DNA from: JAGQYH01 sp041393015
GTDB taxonomy: Bacteria; Bacteroidota; Bacteroidia; Chitinophagales; JADIYW01
Length of the DNA: 64,000 nucleotides
Direction: 5' to 3'
Assembly (NCBI GenBank): GCA_041393015.1
Contig: JAWKKV010000001.1
Location: 186,001-250,000 of the forward strand
Shown: in pieces, positions 55,463 through 63,961 of the stretch
Numbering within the stretch: the first letter of the stretch is position 1
Layout: every line of letters begins with the position of its first letter
Position numbers and translations under genes: made by a program
Notes under the pieces: generated by a model
Databases searched by the model: none
Told to the model about the DNA's origin: nothing
What the model saw: only the letters and a program-made list of their open reading frames with translations

Positions 55463-56425
55463 TTACTTCTTAAATAATTTATGTTGAGTAAAAAGCAATA
55501 AACCTAAACTTGCAGGAATAATTAAATTCACCATCCACAAAAGAAAAGTAGCATAAACAATTCCGGCACTATGTCCATTCCATCCTTCCAAAAAAGTTAA
55601 AGCAATATTTCCACCCAAAACTGGTCCTAAAATGGCAAAACTTGGAATTACTGTTTGAACAAAAAATATAGCTGGAATAATGATTATAGCAGATGACAAT
55701 GAAATATCAATTCCGAAAAATCTTAAACATAGCCAATATTGGAAATAATAAACTCCGCAACGTGACGCAGACAATACTAAGAATTTCAACAGCTCTCTTC
55801 TACTGTATTGTTGCATGATATCAATATGCTCTTTCGCCTTTTTTAAAATTGGAATTTTCAACAAAACACCTTCAACCATATCTAAGTTGAAATAGATTAA
55901 TGGTAAACCAACAGCTAAAATCACCCATAGAAACACCAGAATAAATGGGATGTAATCTGTATCGTTATAGAAATAGAAATACAGTGTCAATCCTAATCCA
56001 CCCAAAACCAAATTAGCCACTATCTGACTTAAACTTCCCAATAATGTAGCTACAATGGAAGGCACTCTTTTGTCGTCTAATGCTACTACTCTTCCGCCAA
56101 ACTCTCCCACTCTATTGGGTGTAAAAAGAGAAAATGTAATGCCAAACAAAACACCCTTTATCGCCGTTAACCATTTTACGGTTTGAATTTTCAAAATTAA
56201 GGAACGCCATTTTGTGATCTCTAAAAACCAGTTGACCAACATTGCCGAAAGCAAAACAATAATCATAAAAAGCCTCTTACTCGACAACCCATCTTTAAAT
56301 GTTTCGGCCACTTGTTTATAGCTGCTGTGTTCTACTACTTGTTTATAAAGTAGGTAACTTAAGGTGATAAAAATCAATACCTTTAGCAGAATTATTATCG
56401 TTTTTTTTTGTTGAATGGCAGACAT
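55463..56425 (-). CDS. Lysylphosphatidylglycerol synthase TM-region/UPF0104 family protein
   Basis: A 320-residue membrane protein with seven to eight helices. The N-terminal LSAMLVNWFLEITKWRSLI and FTPNRVGEFGGR segments are the conserved motifs of the flippase-like DUF/UPF0104 group (LPG synthase transmembrane region without the synthase domain). The function is unknown; members are proposed to flip lipids. It is divergent from ruvC with a 77-base gap. Confidence 0.88.
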   Translation of the reverse strand: MSAIQQKKTIIILLKVLIFITLSYLLYKQVVEHSSYKQVAETFKDGLSSKRLFMIIVLLSAMLVNWFLEITKWRSLILKIQTVKWLTAIKGVLFGITFSLFTPNRVGEFGGRVVALDDKRVPSIVATLLGSLSQIVANLVLGGLGLTLYFYFYNDTDYIPFILVFLWVILAVGLPLIYFNLDMVEGVLLKIPILKKAKEHIDIMQQYSRRELLKFLVLSASRCGVYYFQYWLCLRFFGIDISLSSAIIIIPAIFFVQTVIPSFAILGPVLGGNIALTFLEGWNGHSAGIVYATFLLWMVNLIIPASLGLLLFTQHKLFKK

Positions 56426-56502
56426 TAAAGTTTTTAAATATCTAAAAGCTAAATGAATTTGAGAAGCTCAGAGACAAGCCGAAAGATACAAGAGTTTTTA
56501 AA

Positions 56503-57057
56503 GTGAGTGGTAAAAAAATCATATTAGGAATTGATCCGGGAAGTAACATTACCGGTTATGGTGTGGTTATTTCTGAAGGTCAGAAAGTGAATTTAGTGGC
56601 TATTGGTCATATTCACATGGAAAAATATGACGACCATTACGATAAGTTGAGTCGTATTTTTCATAGAGTGAAAGAACTAATTGAGACTTACAAACCTCAT
56701 GAAATTGCTTTAGAGGCGCCTATTTATGCTCAAAATATTCAATCGATGTTAAAATTAGGAAGGGCGCAAGGCATGTCGATTGCTGCTGCTTTAAATTCTC
56801 ATATTCCCATTTTTGAGTATTCTCCAAAATCAGTTAAAAAATCAGTTACAGGAAATGGGAATGCTTCAAAAGAATCTGTCGCTTCTATGTTGCCACATAT
56901 TTTAAATACGCCAATTGATAAGGATCAATTAGATGCTACAGATGGTTTAGCGGTAGCGGTTTGTCATCATTTTCAAGGTGGACGATCAGCTGCCCCAGGG
57001 AAAAAAGCCAATACTTGGAAAGCATTTGTGAAGGAAAATCCGGGGAGGTTGAAGTAA
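56503..57057 (+). CDS. ruvC: Crossover junction endodeoxyribonuclease RuvC
   Basis: A 184-residue Holliday junction resolvase. Acidic catalytic residues are visible in ILGIDPGSNITGYG (Asp), EIALEAPIYAQN (Glu) and DATDGLAVAVCHH (two Asp). It cuts four-way junctions during recombination with RuvAB. The start is a GTG at 56503 (SGKKIILGID follows), with no ATG nearby upstream. A CAA-hexamer array follows at 57061. Confidence 0.97.
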   Translation: MSGKKIILGIDPGSNITGYGVVISEGQKVNLVAIGHIHMEKYDDHYDKLSRIFHRVKELIETYKPHEIALEAPIYAQNIQSMLKLGRAQGMSIAAALNSHIPIFEYSPKSVKKSVTGNGNASKESVASMLPHILNTPIDKDQLDATDGLAVAVCHHFQGGRSAAPGKKANTWKAFVKENPGRLK

Positions 57058-57060
57058 GAG

Positions 57061-57090
57061 CAAACTCAAGCGCAAATTCAAATTCAAAAA
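57061..57090. repeat. Hexamer tandem repeat after ruvC
   Basis: Five successive hexamers: CAAACT, CAAGCG, CAAATT, CAAATT, CAAAAA. They start three bases after the ruvC stop and share words with 43697-43738. Confidence 0.85.
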
Positions 57091-57177
57091 AAGGAATCTA
57101 GTTTACTGAATTAGGATTTTAATAATCTGACAAAAAAACGGTCACTTTTACAATAATCATAAATAAAAAGGACAGTT

Positions 57178-57753
57178 TTAATAATTAGGTTTTGAGTTTG
57201 AGCTTGTTATTGAACTTGTGCTTGTAAACTTCACAAAACTCAAATGATCTTCCCACACACCATTAATCTTTAAATAGGTTTTTCGTAAGCCTTCATTTTC
57301 AAAACCTAACTTTTCTAAGACCTTGATGGATGGTTTGTTTCTAGGCATTACATTCGCTTCAATTCTATGTAAACCCATTTCTTCAAAAACATATTGAATA
57401 CTCGTTTGAAGGGCTTCTGTAATATATCCATGATTGACTTTGGAATGCAACATACTATATCCTAAATGGCAAGATTGAAAGGCACCTCTTACAATATTTG
57501 AAAATCCGATGTCGCCAATAACTTTTGATTCATCTTTTTTCTCAAACAAAAACAATCGTAGTAATGATGGACTTAAATTCTGCTCTAAATTCTTTTGATG
57601 ATAGGCCAATGTAAAGAACTCATCTTTTCTGATGGGCGACCATTCCTTTACAAAATCTCTATTCGCTAATTGATAGTCTAAAACTAAATCGACTTGATCT
57701 TCCTTAAGTGCTTTTAAAATTAATCTAGCAGTTTCTAATTCCATTTTATACAA
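57178..57753 (-). CDS. GNAT-family acetyltransferase (RimJ/RimL-like)
   Basis: A 191-residue N-acetyltransferase. The beginning (MELETARLILKALKEDQVDLV) and the acetyl-CoA region GYITEALQTSIQYVFEEMGLHRIEANVMPRN fit the RimJ/RimL group, with KPSIKVLEKLGFENEGL following. The acceptor is unknown. The last twelve residues are Ser/Thr/Asn-rich and are encoded by a CAA-hexamer array (57189-57224), so the native C-terminus was probably shorter. It converges on ruvC. Confidence 0.9.
   Translation of the reverse strand: MYKMELETARLILKALKEDQVDLVLDYQLANRDFVKEWSPIRKDEFFTLAYHQKNLEQNLSPSLLRLFLFEKKDESKVIGDIGFSNIVRGAFQSCHLGYSMLHSKVNHGYITEALQTSIQYVFEEMGLHRIEANVMPRNKPSIKVLEKLGFENEGLRKTYLKINGVWEDHLSFVKFTSTSSITSSNSKPNY
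57189..57224 (-). repeat. Hexamer repeat inside the 3' end of the acetyltransferase gene
   Basis: On the minus strand six hexamers run CAAGCA, CAAGTT, CAATAA, CAAGCT, CAAACT, CAAAAC. They are in frame and encode the final Ser/Thr/Asn-rich residues. Confidence 0.8.
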
Positions 57754-57784
57754 TTCACCTTTGGAATTTGCGTAGCAAATTTTA

Positions 57785-57812
57785 CTTGAATCTTGGATCT
57801 TGAATCTTGAAT
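57785..57812. repeat. Heptamer tandem repeat (CTTGAAT) x4
   Basis: Four successive heptamers, CTTGAAT, CTTGGAT, CTTGAAT, CTTGAAT, lie immediately after the HIT gene stop (minus strand). Confidence 0.9.
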
Positions 57813-57813
57813 C

Positions 57814-58209
57814 TTATTTAAGATGCGCTCTAATTTTTGCTGCGGTAGTTTCAAATACTTCCTTAGAAAACTCCTTTTTAGGATTGGCAAAGTTAAGATC
57901 TCCTATGCCATTAATTGGACATAAATGAATATGCGCGTGTGGCACTTCTAAGCCAATCACAGCGACACCGATTCTTTCACAAGGAATCGTTTTTTCAATC
58001 GCTAAAGCAATCTTTTTGGAGAAGATAAAAAGATTGGATAATAATTCATCCTCTAAATCATAGATATAATCTACTTCCTTTTTAGGGATCACTAATGTAT
58101 GTCCTTGATTCAATGGATTAATATCTAAAAAGGCAAAACAGTTTTCGTCTTCTGCTATTTTATAACATGGAATTTCCCCATTGATAATTTTAGTGAAAAT
58201 GGTAGCCAT
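57814..58209 (-). CDS. HIT-family nucleotide hydrolase/transferase
   Basis: A 131-residue histidine-triad protein. NGEIPCYKIAEDENCFAFLDINPLNQGHTLVIPKK starts the fold (residues about 10-45) and the triad PHAHIHLCP lies near residue 105. Members hydrolyse AMP conjugates such as adenosine phosphoramidates. It is eight bases downstream of greA and probably co-transcribed. Confidence 0.95.
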   Translation of the reverse strand: MATIFTKIINGEIPCYKIAEDENCFAFLDINPLNQGHTLVIPKKEVDYIYDLEDELLSNLFIFSKKIALAIEKTIPCERIGVAVIGLEVPHAHIHLCPINGIGDLNFANPKKEFSKEVFETTAAKIRAHLK

Positions 58210-58217
58210 TTCTTCTC

Positions 58218-58691
58218 TTAAATTGAAATTTCAATAATTTCTAATGTCATTACTCCTCCTGGTGTTTGCACATCAACTCTCTCTCCGGCTTCATGACCCA
58301 AAAGAGCGCTTCCAATCGGCGACTTAACAGAGATTTTCATTTTCTTGATATCTGCTTCACTTTCAGAAACCAACTCATACGTATATTCCTTTCTCATCTT
58401 TAGGTTTCTAATTTTCACTTTAGATAAAATGGTTACCTTAGAAGTATCCATTTGTGACTTATCCAACACACGAGCAGTTCCTAATGCACCTTGTAATTGA
58501 GCTATTTTTACTTCCAACATGCCTTGTGCTTCTTTTGCAGAATCATATTCAGCATTTTCCTTTAAATCGCCTTTTTCTCTAGCAATACCAATCTCCTTAG
58601 AGATTCTTGGACGCTCTACCTTAATCAAATGATCTAATTCTGCTTTTAGCTGCGCTAACCCTTCTTCTGTATAGTATGTAATTTCTGCCAT
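58218..58691 (-). CDS. greA: Transcription elongation factor GreA
   Basis: A 157-residue transcript-cleavage factor. The N-terminal coiled coil carries the tip EKGDLKENAEYDSAKEAQ (acidic tip residues that enter the RNA polymerase secondary channel). The C-terminal FKBP-like domain has SPIGSALLGHEAGERVDV. It rescues backtracked RNA polymerase. It is the first gene of a pair with the HIT gene. Confidence 0.97.
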   Translation of the reverse strand: MAEITYYTEEGLAQLKAELDHLIKVERPRISKEIGIAREKGDLKENAEYDSAKEAQGMLEVKIAQLQGALGTARVLDKSQMDTSKVTILSKVKIRNLKMRKEYTYELVSESEADIKKMKISVKSPIGSALLGHEAGERVDVQTPGGVMTLEIIEISI

Positions 58692-58761
58692 AACATTAAT
58701 TTTTATAATCCAACACTTTCAAATTTGTTTCGTGAATAATTTTTGGATTTTTGTTAAATAG

Positions 58762-58787
58762 AAAAACACGCCTAATCTTAGGACGTG
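58762..58787 (-). terminator. Rho-independent terminator of the hydroxyacid dehydrogenase gene
   Basis: On the minus strand CACG(T)CCTAA pairs with TTAGGCGTG with one bulged T, followed by TTTTTC. It lies 38 bases after the stop at 58825. Confidence 0.75.
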
Positions 58788-58824
58788 CTTCTTTATCAAA
58801 TATACCAATTCTTTTATTGATTTG

Positions 58825-59784
58825 CTATCGTTTGCCTTGTTTTATTACCTTTTCTTCTATTTTTTTAACTAATATACTTACAAGCTTTTGTTTGGCTTCA
58901 TCCGTCCATCCGGCTATGTGAGGTGTTACAATTACATTGTCGAAAGCCATTATTTTCTGATATAGTTCTAATGGATTTACATTATTGCTATTTAGCGGCT
59001 CATCTTCAAAAACATCTAAACATAATCCTCTTAGCTTTTTACTTTGAAGTGCCCATAAAAGATCTTCAGTATTGGCAATAGCTCCTCTTGAGGTATTAAT
59101 TATAATTGGTTGCTTAGCGCAATTTTCTACAAATTCTCTATTAATCCAATGATGCGTTTCTTTATTATAAGGAATATGAAAACTGATTACTTCTGCTTTC
59201 TTCACAATGGTTTCGAAATTTACTTCATGAATAGACTCATTGCCAAAACCCCTTTTATATTTATCATATACCAAAACCTCTGCCTCGAATCCACTTAATT
59301 TTCTGGCAAATGCACTTCCAGTATGTCCATAACCAATTATACCAATGGTTTTGCCTTCTAATTCAAATCCCGTATTCTCAAAACGTTTCCAAATGCCATT
59401 CTTCACTTCATAGTTAGCTCTAATCAAATGATTAGATTGTGCCAACAACATAGCCATGGCATGCTCTGCTACTGCATTGCAATTCCCTTCTGGAGAGCTA
59501 AAACATTCTATTCCATTAGATTTGCAATACACTTGATCAATATGATCCATGCCGGAACCCACTCTGCCCACCACTTTTAACTTTGTAGCCTTATCAATTA
59601 AAGATTTATTGATAATTGTTTTAGTACTGATGATAATACCATCATATTGATGAATAATTTTGGCCACTTCCTCATTGGTGATATCTGGGAACCAATCTAC
59701 TTCAATGTCCAATGCTTCTAATAGTGGCCGAGCAGAAGGATGTATTTTATCTGTAATAAGATATTTAAGCGTTTTGCTGTCCAT
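58825..59784 (-). CDS. D-isomer 2-hydroxyacid dehydrogenase (phosphoglycerate dehydrogenase-like)
   Basis: A 319-residue NAD-dependent enzyme. It has the Rossmann motif IGIIGYGHTGSAFA (about 150), catalytic Arg in INTSRGAIANTEDLL, Glu in CLDVFEDEPL and His in VTPHIAGWTDEA. It resembles short 3-phosphoglycerate dehydrogenases lacking the ACT domain, so it may start serine synthesis, but the substrate is not fixed by the sequence. Its first 20 bases overlap the end of rsmA. Confidence 0.92.
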   Translation of the reverse strand: MDSKTLKYLITDKIHPSARPLLEALDIEVDWFPDITNEEVAKIIHQYDGIIISTKTIINKSLIDKATKLKVVGRVGSGMDHIDQVYCKSNGIECFSSPEGNCNAVAEHAMAMLLAQSNHLIRANYEVKNGIWKRFENTGFELEGKTIGIIGYGHTGSAFARKLSGFEAEVLVYDKYKRGFGNESIHEVNFETIVKKAEVISFHIPYNKETHHWINREFVENCAKQPIIINTSRGAIANTEDLLWALQSKKLRGLCLDVFEDEPLNSNNVNPLELYQKIMAFDNVIVTPHIAGWTDEAKQKLVSILVKKIEEKVIKQGKR

Positions 59785-60550
59785 CTTGCCACCAATTAGT
59801 TAGTTCAATAAAATCTTCAATACTTAAAGCCTCCGCTCTTAAGTGAGCAAATTTTTCAGGTAGACTTCTTCCTTCCAAAATACCTGCTAAAGCATTGCTT
59901 AGTTTTTTACGTCTCATTCCAAAAGCTGATTTCACCATCGTTCTTAAAGCTTTATGATCAAAACCTGAATAAGGAACTGCACGCCGTTTCATAATAATTA
60001 CACTACTAATAACCTTTGGAGGTGGATTAAACTTCTCCGGTCCAATATGGAAAGCTACTTGAATATCATATTTCAACTGAGCCAAAACAGAAATAGCACC
60101 ATATGATTTGTTGCCTGGCTTACCGGCCAATCTAACACCTACTTCTTTCTGAAACATACCAATTACCAAAGGTATTTTAATGTCACTTTCTAAAATCTTA
60201 AATACAATTTGGGAAGATATGTTATAAGGAAAGTTGCCAATGATAGTAGTCGGTTTATCAATTAGGTCATCTAGGTCTAATTGTAAAAAATCGCCTTCAA
60301 TTAAATTTTCAGCAATACCATTATATTCTTTCGATAAGTATTTTACGCATCGCCTATCTAATTCTACTAACTTCAATTGATCTTTAAAATCTCTCCAAAG
60401 ATATTGAGTGAGGGCGCCCATTCCCGGTCCAACCTCCAAAATACATTCAGCAGTATGATTGTCTTTCAATAATTGAATAGTGTCTTCTAAAACACTTTCA
60501 TCCATTAGATAGTGTTGCCCGAAACGCTTCTTTGGTGGTACATATGCCAT
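59765..60550 (-). CDS. rsmA: 16S rRNA adenine dimethyltransferase
   Basis: The 261-residue KsgA/RsmA enzyme dimethylates two adjacent adenines near the 3' end of 16S rRNA with SAM. The start has PKKRFGQHYLMDESV, the SAM site ILEVGPGMGALTQYL, and the catalytic motif IIGNFPYNISSQI. The C-terminal helical domain is complete. The downstream dehydrogenase gene starts inside its 3' end. Confidence 0.97.
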   Translation of the reverse strand: MAYVPPKKRFGQHYLMDESVLEDTIQLLKDNHTAECILEVGPGMGALTQYLWRDFKDQLKLVELDRRCVKYLSKEYNGIAENLIEGDFLQLDLDDLIDKPTTIIGNFPYNISSQIVFKILESDIKIPLVIGMFQKEVGVRLAGKPGNKSYGAISVLAQLKYDIQVAFHIGPEKFNPPPKVISSVIIMKRRAVPYSGFDHKALRTMVKSAFGMRRKKLSNALAGILEGRSLPEKFAHLRAEALSIEDFIELTNWWQDGQQNA

Positions 60551-60678
60551 TTTGCAAAAGTAAGTTTAAAACACTCCATTTTAAACATCACTACTTATTT
60601 TTATCAATAATACTATATTCATGGTGAGCACCTCTTATTAAAAATATCTATTTTAGCAGTCAACTGAATAGTAAAAAA

Positions 60679-62112
60679 ATGATTTTAACAACAGCGAGTT
60701 CTAAAACAAAGCACTCGGTTTACCTTTTCCATAAAAAGGAACTTCAAAAAATAAAAAACCTATCTAAAGATGAATTTTCATTCATTGATAAAAGAATCAA
60801 AGAAGACATAAAAGTAGTATCGCTCCTTAAAGATGGTGGTTATCAAATATACGTTGCGATACCAGAGGAAAAAATAGCTGCAAAACAATTGGAAAAACTA
60901 AGATTACTAGGATTCCAAGTCTGTAATATCATCAATGATATTAAAATTGATACCGTAAAAATTCATGCAGAAAATATAGAGGAAGACAATGCTTTAGCTT
61001 TTTGTGAAGGTTTAATCCTTTCCAACTACCAATTCAATAAATATAAAACCGGAAAGAAGGCCTTTAAAACCAATACGCTCAATAAAATACATTTAGATGG
61101 TAAAACCATTTCAAAAGCAGGCATTGAAGAATTAAATTCTAATACAGAAGCTGTGTATTTTGCTAGAGACTTAGTAAATGAGCCTTTATCTTATTTAACG
61201 GCAGTACAATATTCAAAAGATATTGAAGCTGCGGGAAAAAAATATGGTTTTAAAACAACTGTTTGGGATCAAAAAAAGATTGCCTCTATGAAAATGGGCG
61301 GCGTGATGGCCGTAAATAAAGGTAGCGTTCAACCGGCTACTTTTAATATTTTAGAATATAAACCTTCCAAGCCCAGCAATAAAAAGCCAATTGTTTTAGT
61401 AGGTAAAGGGGTGGTTTACGATACCGGAGGTTTAAGTCTAAAACCAACCGCCAACTCTATGGATTATATGAAATGTGATATGGGCGGTTCAGCAGTAGTG
61501 GTTGGCGCCATGATTGCTATTGCTAAAAACAAGTTAGATGTTCATGTAATAGGTTTGATTCCCGCAGTTGAAAACAGACCCGGTGGAGATGCATTTGTTC
61601 CAGGTGATGTGATTACTATGTACGATGGAACTACAGTAGAAGTATTAAATACAGATGCAGAAGGAAGATTAATTTTAGCGGATGCATTGGCTTATGCAAA
61701 ATCACTAGAGCCTTTGTTAGTGTGTGATTATGCTACTTTAACAGGATCTGCTGCGCGCGCCATTGGTCCTCACGCAATTGCTGTAATGGGTAATATTGAT
61801 GATGAAACAAGAGCAACGATTAATAAGAGTGCTCAACAAACCTATGAGCGAATTATAGAATTTCCATTGTGGGATGAATACGGCGAAATGTTAGAATCTA
61901 CTATTGCAGACATTCAGAACTTGGGCGGCGCCATATCGGGAGCCATTACTGCAGGAAAATTTTTAGAACACTTTACCGATTATCCTTGGATGCATTTTGA
62001 TATTGCTCCGGTAGCCTATTTCCACAAAACAACCAATTACAGAGGAAATAATGGTACTGGAACAGGTGTAAGATTAACGTATGACTTTATTAAATCGATG
62101 AGTAAGAAATGA
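60679..62112 (+). CDS. Leucyl aminopeptidase family (M17) metallopeptidase
   Basis: A 477-residue cytosolic aminopeptidase. The metal and catalytic site is intact: LVGKGVVYDTGGLSLKP (Lys and Asp), CDMGGSAVVVGA (Asp) and NTDAEGRLILADAL (Asp, Glu, Arg; family signature). The N-terminal domain is about 160 residues and diverged. It releases N-terminal residues from peptides. Its stop overlaps the start of pdxA by four bases (ATGA). Confidence 0.96.
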   Translation: MILTTASSKTKHSVYLFHKKELQKIKNLSKDEFSFIDKRIKEDIKVVSLLKDGGYQIYVAIPEEKIAAKQLEKLRLLGFQVCNIINDIKIDTVKIHAENIEEDNALAFCEGLILSNYQFNKYKTGKKAFKTNTLNKIHLDGKTISKAGIEELNSNTEAVYFARDLVNEPLSYLTAVQYSKDIEAAGKKYGFKTTVWDQKKIASMKMGGVMAVNKGSVQPATFNILEYKPSKPSNKKPIVLVGKGVVYDTGGLSLKPTANSMDYMKCDMGGSAVVVGAMIAIAKNKLDVHVIGLIPAVENRPGGDAFVPGDVITMYDGTTVEVLNTDAEGRLILADALAYAKSLEPLLVCDYATLTGSAARAIGPHAIAVMGNIDDETRATINKSAQQTYERIIEFPLWDEYGEMLESTIADIQNLGGAISGAITAGKFLEHFTDYPWMHFDIAPVAYFHKTTNYRGNNGTGTGVRLTYDFIKSMSKK

Positions 62113-63167
62113 GTAGAGAAGATAAAATAAGAGTAGGCATAACTTTAGGTGATGCAGCAGGTATTGGGCCTGAGATCATTATTAAAACCTTTATGGATGA
62201 TAGAATTTTTAAGCACTGCACACCTATTTTGTTTGGGAATCCAAAAGTTATTGGCTACTACAGAAAGGTATTAGAAATTGATGATATAAAATACTCCACT
62301 ATTAAGGATTTTAATCATTTAGCACATAACAGTTTAAATATTTCATTGGCTTGGGAAGAAGAGATTGATATTCAACCGGGAAAGCCCAATGAGTCTACTG
62401 GAAAACATGCACTATTATCATTAGAAGCTGCTGTTAAAGCATTGAAAGAAGGCCATATTGATGTAATTGTTACCTCACCTATCAACAAAAAAGTGATGCA
62501 ACAAGAAAAATTCAACTATCCTGGACATACTCAATATCTACAAGATGCATTTGAGTTGGATGAGAGTTTAATGTTTATGGTATCTGATAAATTAAAGGTG
62601 GCTTTAGTGACAGATCATGTGCCTTTGCAAAAAGTTCATGAGAATATCAGCCAAGAAGTTATCGTAAAGAAACTTCAATTAATGGACGAATCCCTTAGAG
62701 TTGATTTTGGAATTGAAAGACCAAAGATAGCTGTATTGGGTTTAAACCCTCACGCAGGGGATAATGGACTACTAGGCAAGGAAGAGGAAGAAATCATTCT
62801 TCCGGCAATAGTAGAAGCTAAGAAAAACAACATTCTAGTTACCGGCCCATATGCTTCTGACGGTTTTTTTGGAGCTTGCAGACATTTAGCTTTTGATGGC
62901 ATCTTAGCGATGTATCACGATCAAGGTCTAATTCCATTTAAATATATTGCAGGAGAAGAAGGAGTAAATTATACTGCTGGTTTACCGGCGGTTCGAACTT
63001 CACCGGATCATGGAACAGCAGAAGATATTGCCGGGCAAGGGAAAGCATCTCCGGCATCTTTCATAAAAGCAATTTTTCAAGCTATCGATATTTATAAAAC
63101 ACAAAAAAATTATACTGAAATGCATGCCAATCCAATTCAAAGGCATAAGTTAAAGGATGAGCGATGA
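62109..63167 (+). CDS. pdxA: 4-hydroxythreonine-4-phosphate dehydrogenase
   Basis: The 352-residue PdxA of pyridoxal phosphate synthesis (DXP-dependent route). The start ITLGDAAGIGPEIII, the first metal His in YPGHTQYL, the second in GLNPHAGDNGLLG and the third in AMYHDQGLIPFK are all present, with TSPDHGTAEDIAG near the end. It is translationally coupled to the aminopeptidase. It is a member of the gene order leading to the YceD-like gene at 63962. Confidence 0.97.
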   Translation: MSREDKIRVGITLGDAAGIGPEIIIKTFMDDRIFKHCTPILFGNPKVIGYYRKVLEIDDIKYSTIKDFNHLAHNSLNISLAWEEEIDIQPGKPNESTGKHALLSLEAAVKALKEGHIDVIVTSPINKKVMQQEKFNYPGHTQYLQDAFELDESLMFMVSDKLKVALVTDHVPLQKVHENISQEVIVKKLQLMDESLRVDFGIERPKIAVLGLNPHAGDNGLLGKEEEEIILPAIVEAKKNNILVTGPYASDGFFGACRHLAFDGILAMYHDQGLIPFKYIAGEEGVNYTAGLPAVRTSPDHGTAEDIAGQGKASPASFIKAIFQAIDIYKTQKNYTEMHANPIQRHKLKDER

Positions 63168-63176
63168 TATAAGTGA

Positions 63177-63211
63177 CTAAAGTGCGCTAAAGTTACGAGT
63201 GCCTAAAGTTG
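63177..63211 (+). repeat. Left inverted-repeat flank (CTAAAGTGC/CTAAAGTT words)
   Basis: CTAAAGTGCG, CTAAAGTTAC, GAGTGC and CTAAAGTTG follow the pdxA stop. The same words occur in the opposite orientation at 63815-63858, so the two arms bracket the small gene between them. Confidence 0.8.
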
Positions 63212-63334
63212 AATAACCTTACACTTCAGAGCTATTACGTAGAAGACCCTGAAGCTTTCTTGTAGAATATTTTCTCCTCATGATTTCCTTCGTATAACCA
63301 TGAGGAAAATCAAAAAGATGTGTTGCTAAAGTTG

Positions 63335-63808
63335 CTATGGCATCCACTGAGTAAAATAAACTACATTCTCTTCCTTGTTAAGAACAATTTTGGATTTCAT
63401 TCCAGTAGAATAATCTTTCCACAGCATTGGCTCCAATTTTACAATATCTTCGCTTCTTTCATCTGCATCTTCTACTATTTCTTTTAGCCATTCCACTTTT
63501 TGAATATCAAAAGTTTTAACAGCCATTATACAGATAACTCTTTCATTTTCAATTCTAATAAATAATAACTCAAGATCCTTTTTTATATCAGGAATAGGGT
63601 CATTCTTATAGGTATTAAAATATTTAAACATTACTGTCGCACCTTCATTTTCTTCAATAATATCAGGTGCTCCATATTTAACAATCACATCCTCCAAATA
63701 GTCATTTACCTGCGCATTTGTTGGGTTAACTAGTATAATTAATAGAATGATTTGAATAACAGCTTTCACAGTAGTAAATATAGTAAATGAGATAGGTAAA
63801 ATTTGCAT
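63335..63808 (-). CDS. Small secreted protein of unknown function
   Basis: A 157-residue protein with a signal peptide (FTTVKAVIQIILLIILVNPTNAQ). The frame is open to an ATG at 63853, but those extra 15 codons are a translation of the flanking repeat, so the ATG at 63808 (MQILPIS) is taken as the start. The mature protein is a short acidic alpha+beta domain with DYLEDVIVKYGAPDI and WLKEIVEDADER. The family was not recognised. It is flanked by inverted repeats and is the only accessory gene between pdxA and the YceD-like gene. Confidence 0.7.
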   Translation of the reverse strand: MQILPISFTIFTTVKAVIQIILLIILVNPTNAQVNDYLEDVIVKYGAPDIIEENEGATVMFKYFNTYKNDPIPDIKKDLELLFIRIENERVICIMAVKTFDIQKVEWLKEIVEDADERSEDIVKLEPMLWKDYSTGMKSKIVLNKEENVVYFTQWMP

Positions 63809-63814
63809 AAAAAA

Positions 63815-63858
63815 CAACTTTAGGCACTTTAGCGCACTCATAACTTTAGGCACTTTAG
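63815..63858 (-). repeat. Right inverted-repeat flank
   Basis: On the minus strand it reads CTAAAGTGC, CTAAAGTTAT, GAGTGCG, CTAAAGTGC, CTAAAGTTG (44 bases), almost the same sequence as 63177-63211 plus one extra word. It overlaps the 5' end of the longest frame for the small secreted protein. Confidence 0.8.
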
Positions 63859-63899
63859 AAATTCACTATTATTTAAACCACTTCGCAACTTTATTTTAG

Positions 63900-63907
63900 T
63901 ATCTTTG
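63900..63907 (+). promoter_or_regulatory. -7 box TATCTTTG of the YceD-like gene
   Basis: An exact TAnnTTTG box lies 54 bases before the ATG at 63962. No clear TTG was found at the -33 distance. Confidence 0.5.
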
Positions 63908-63961
63908 TGCGCTCAAATTGAAGAAAATAGTTTTTTTCTATTGGTGACCTAAAAAAATAAC

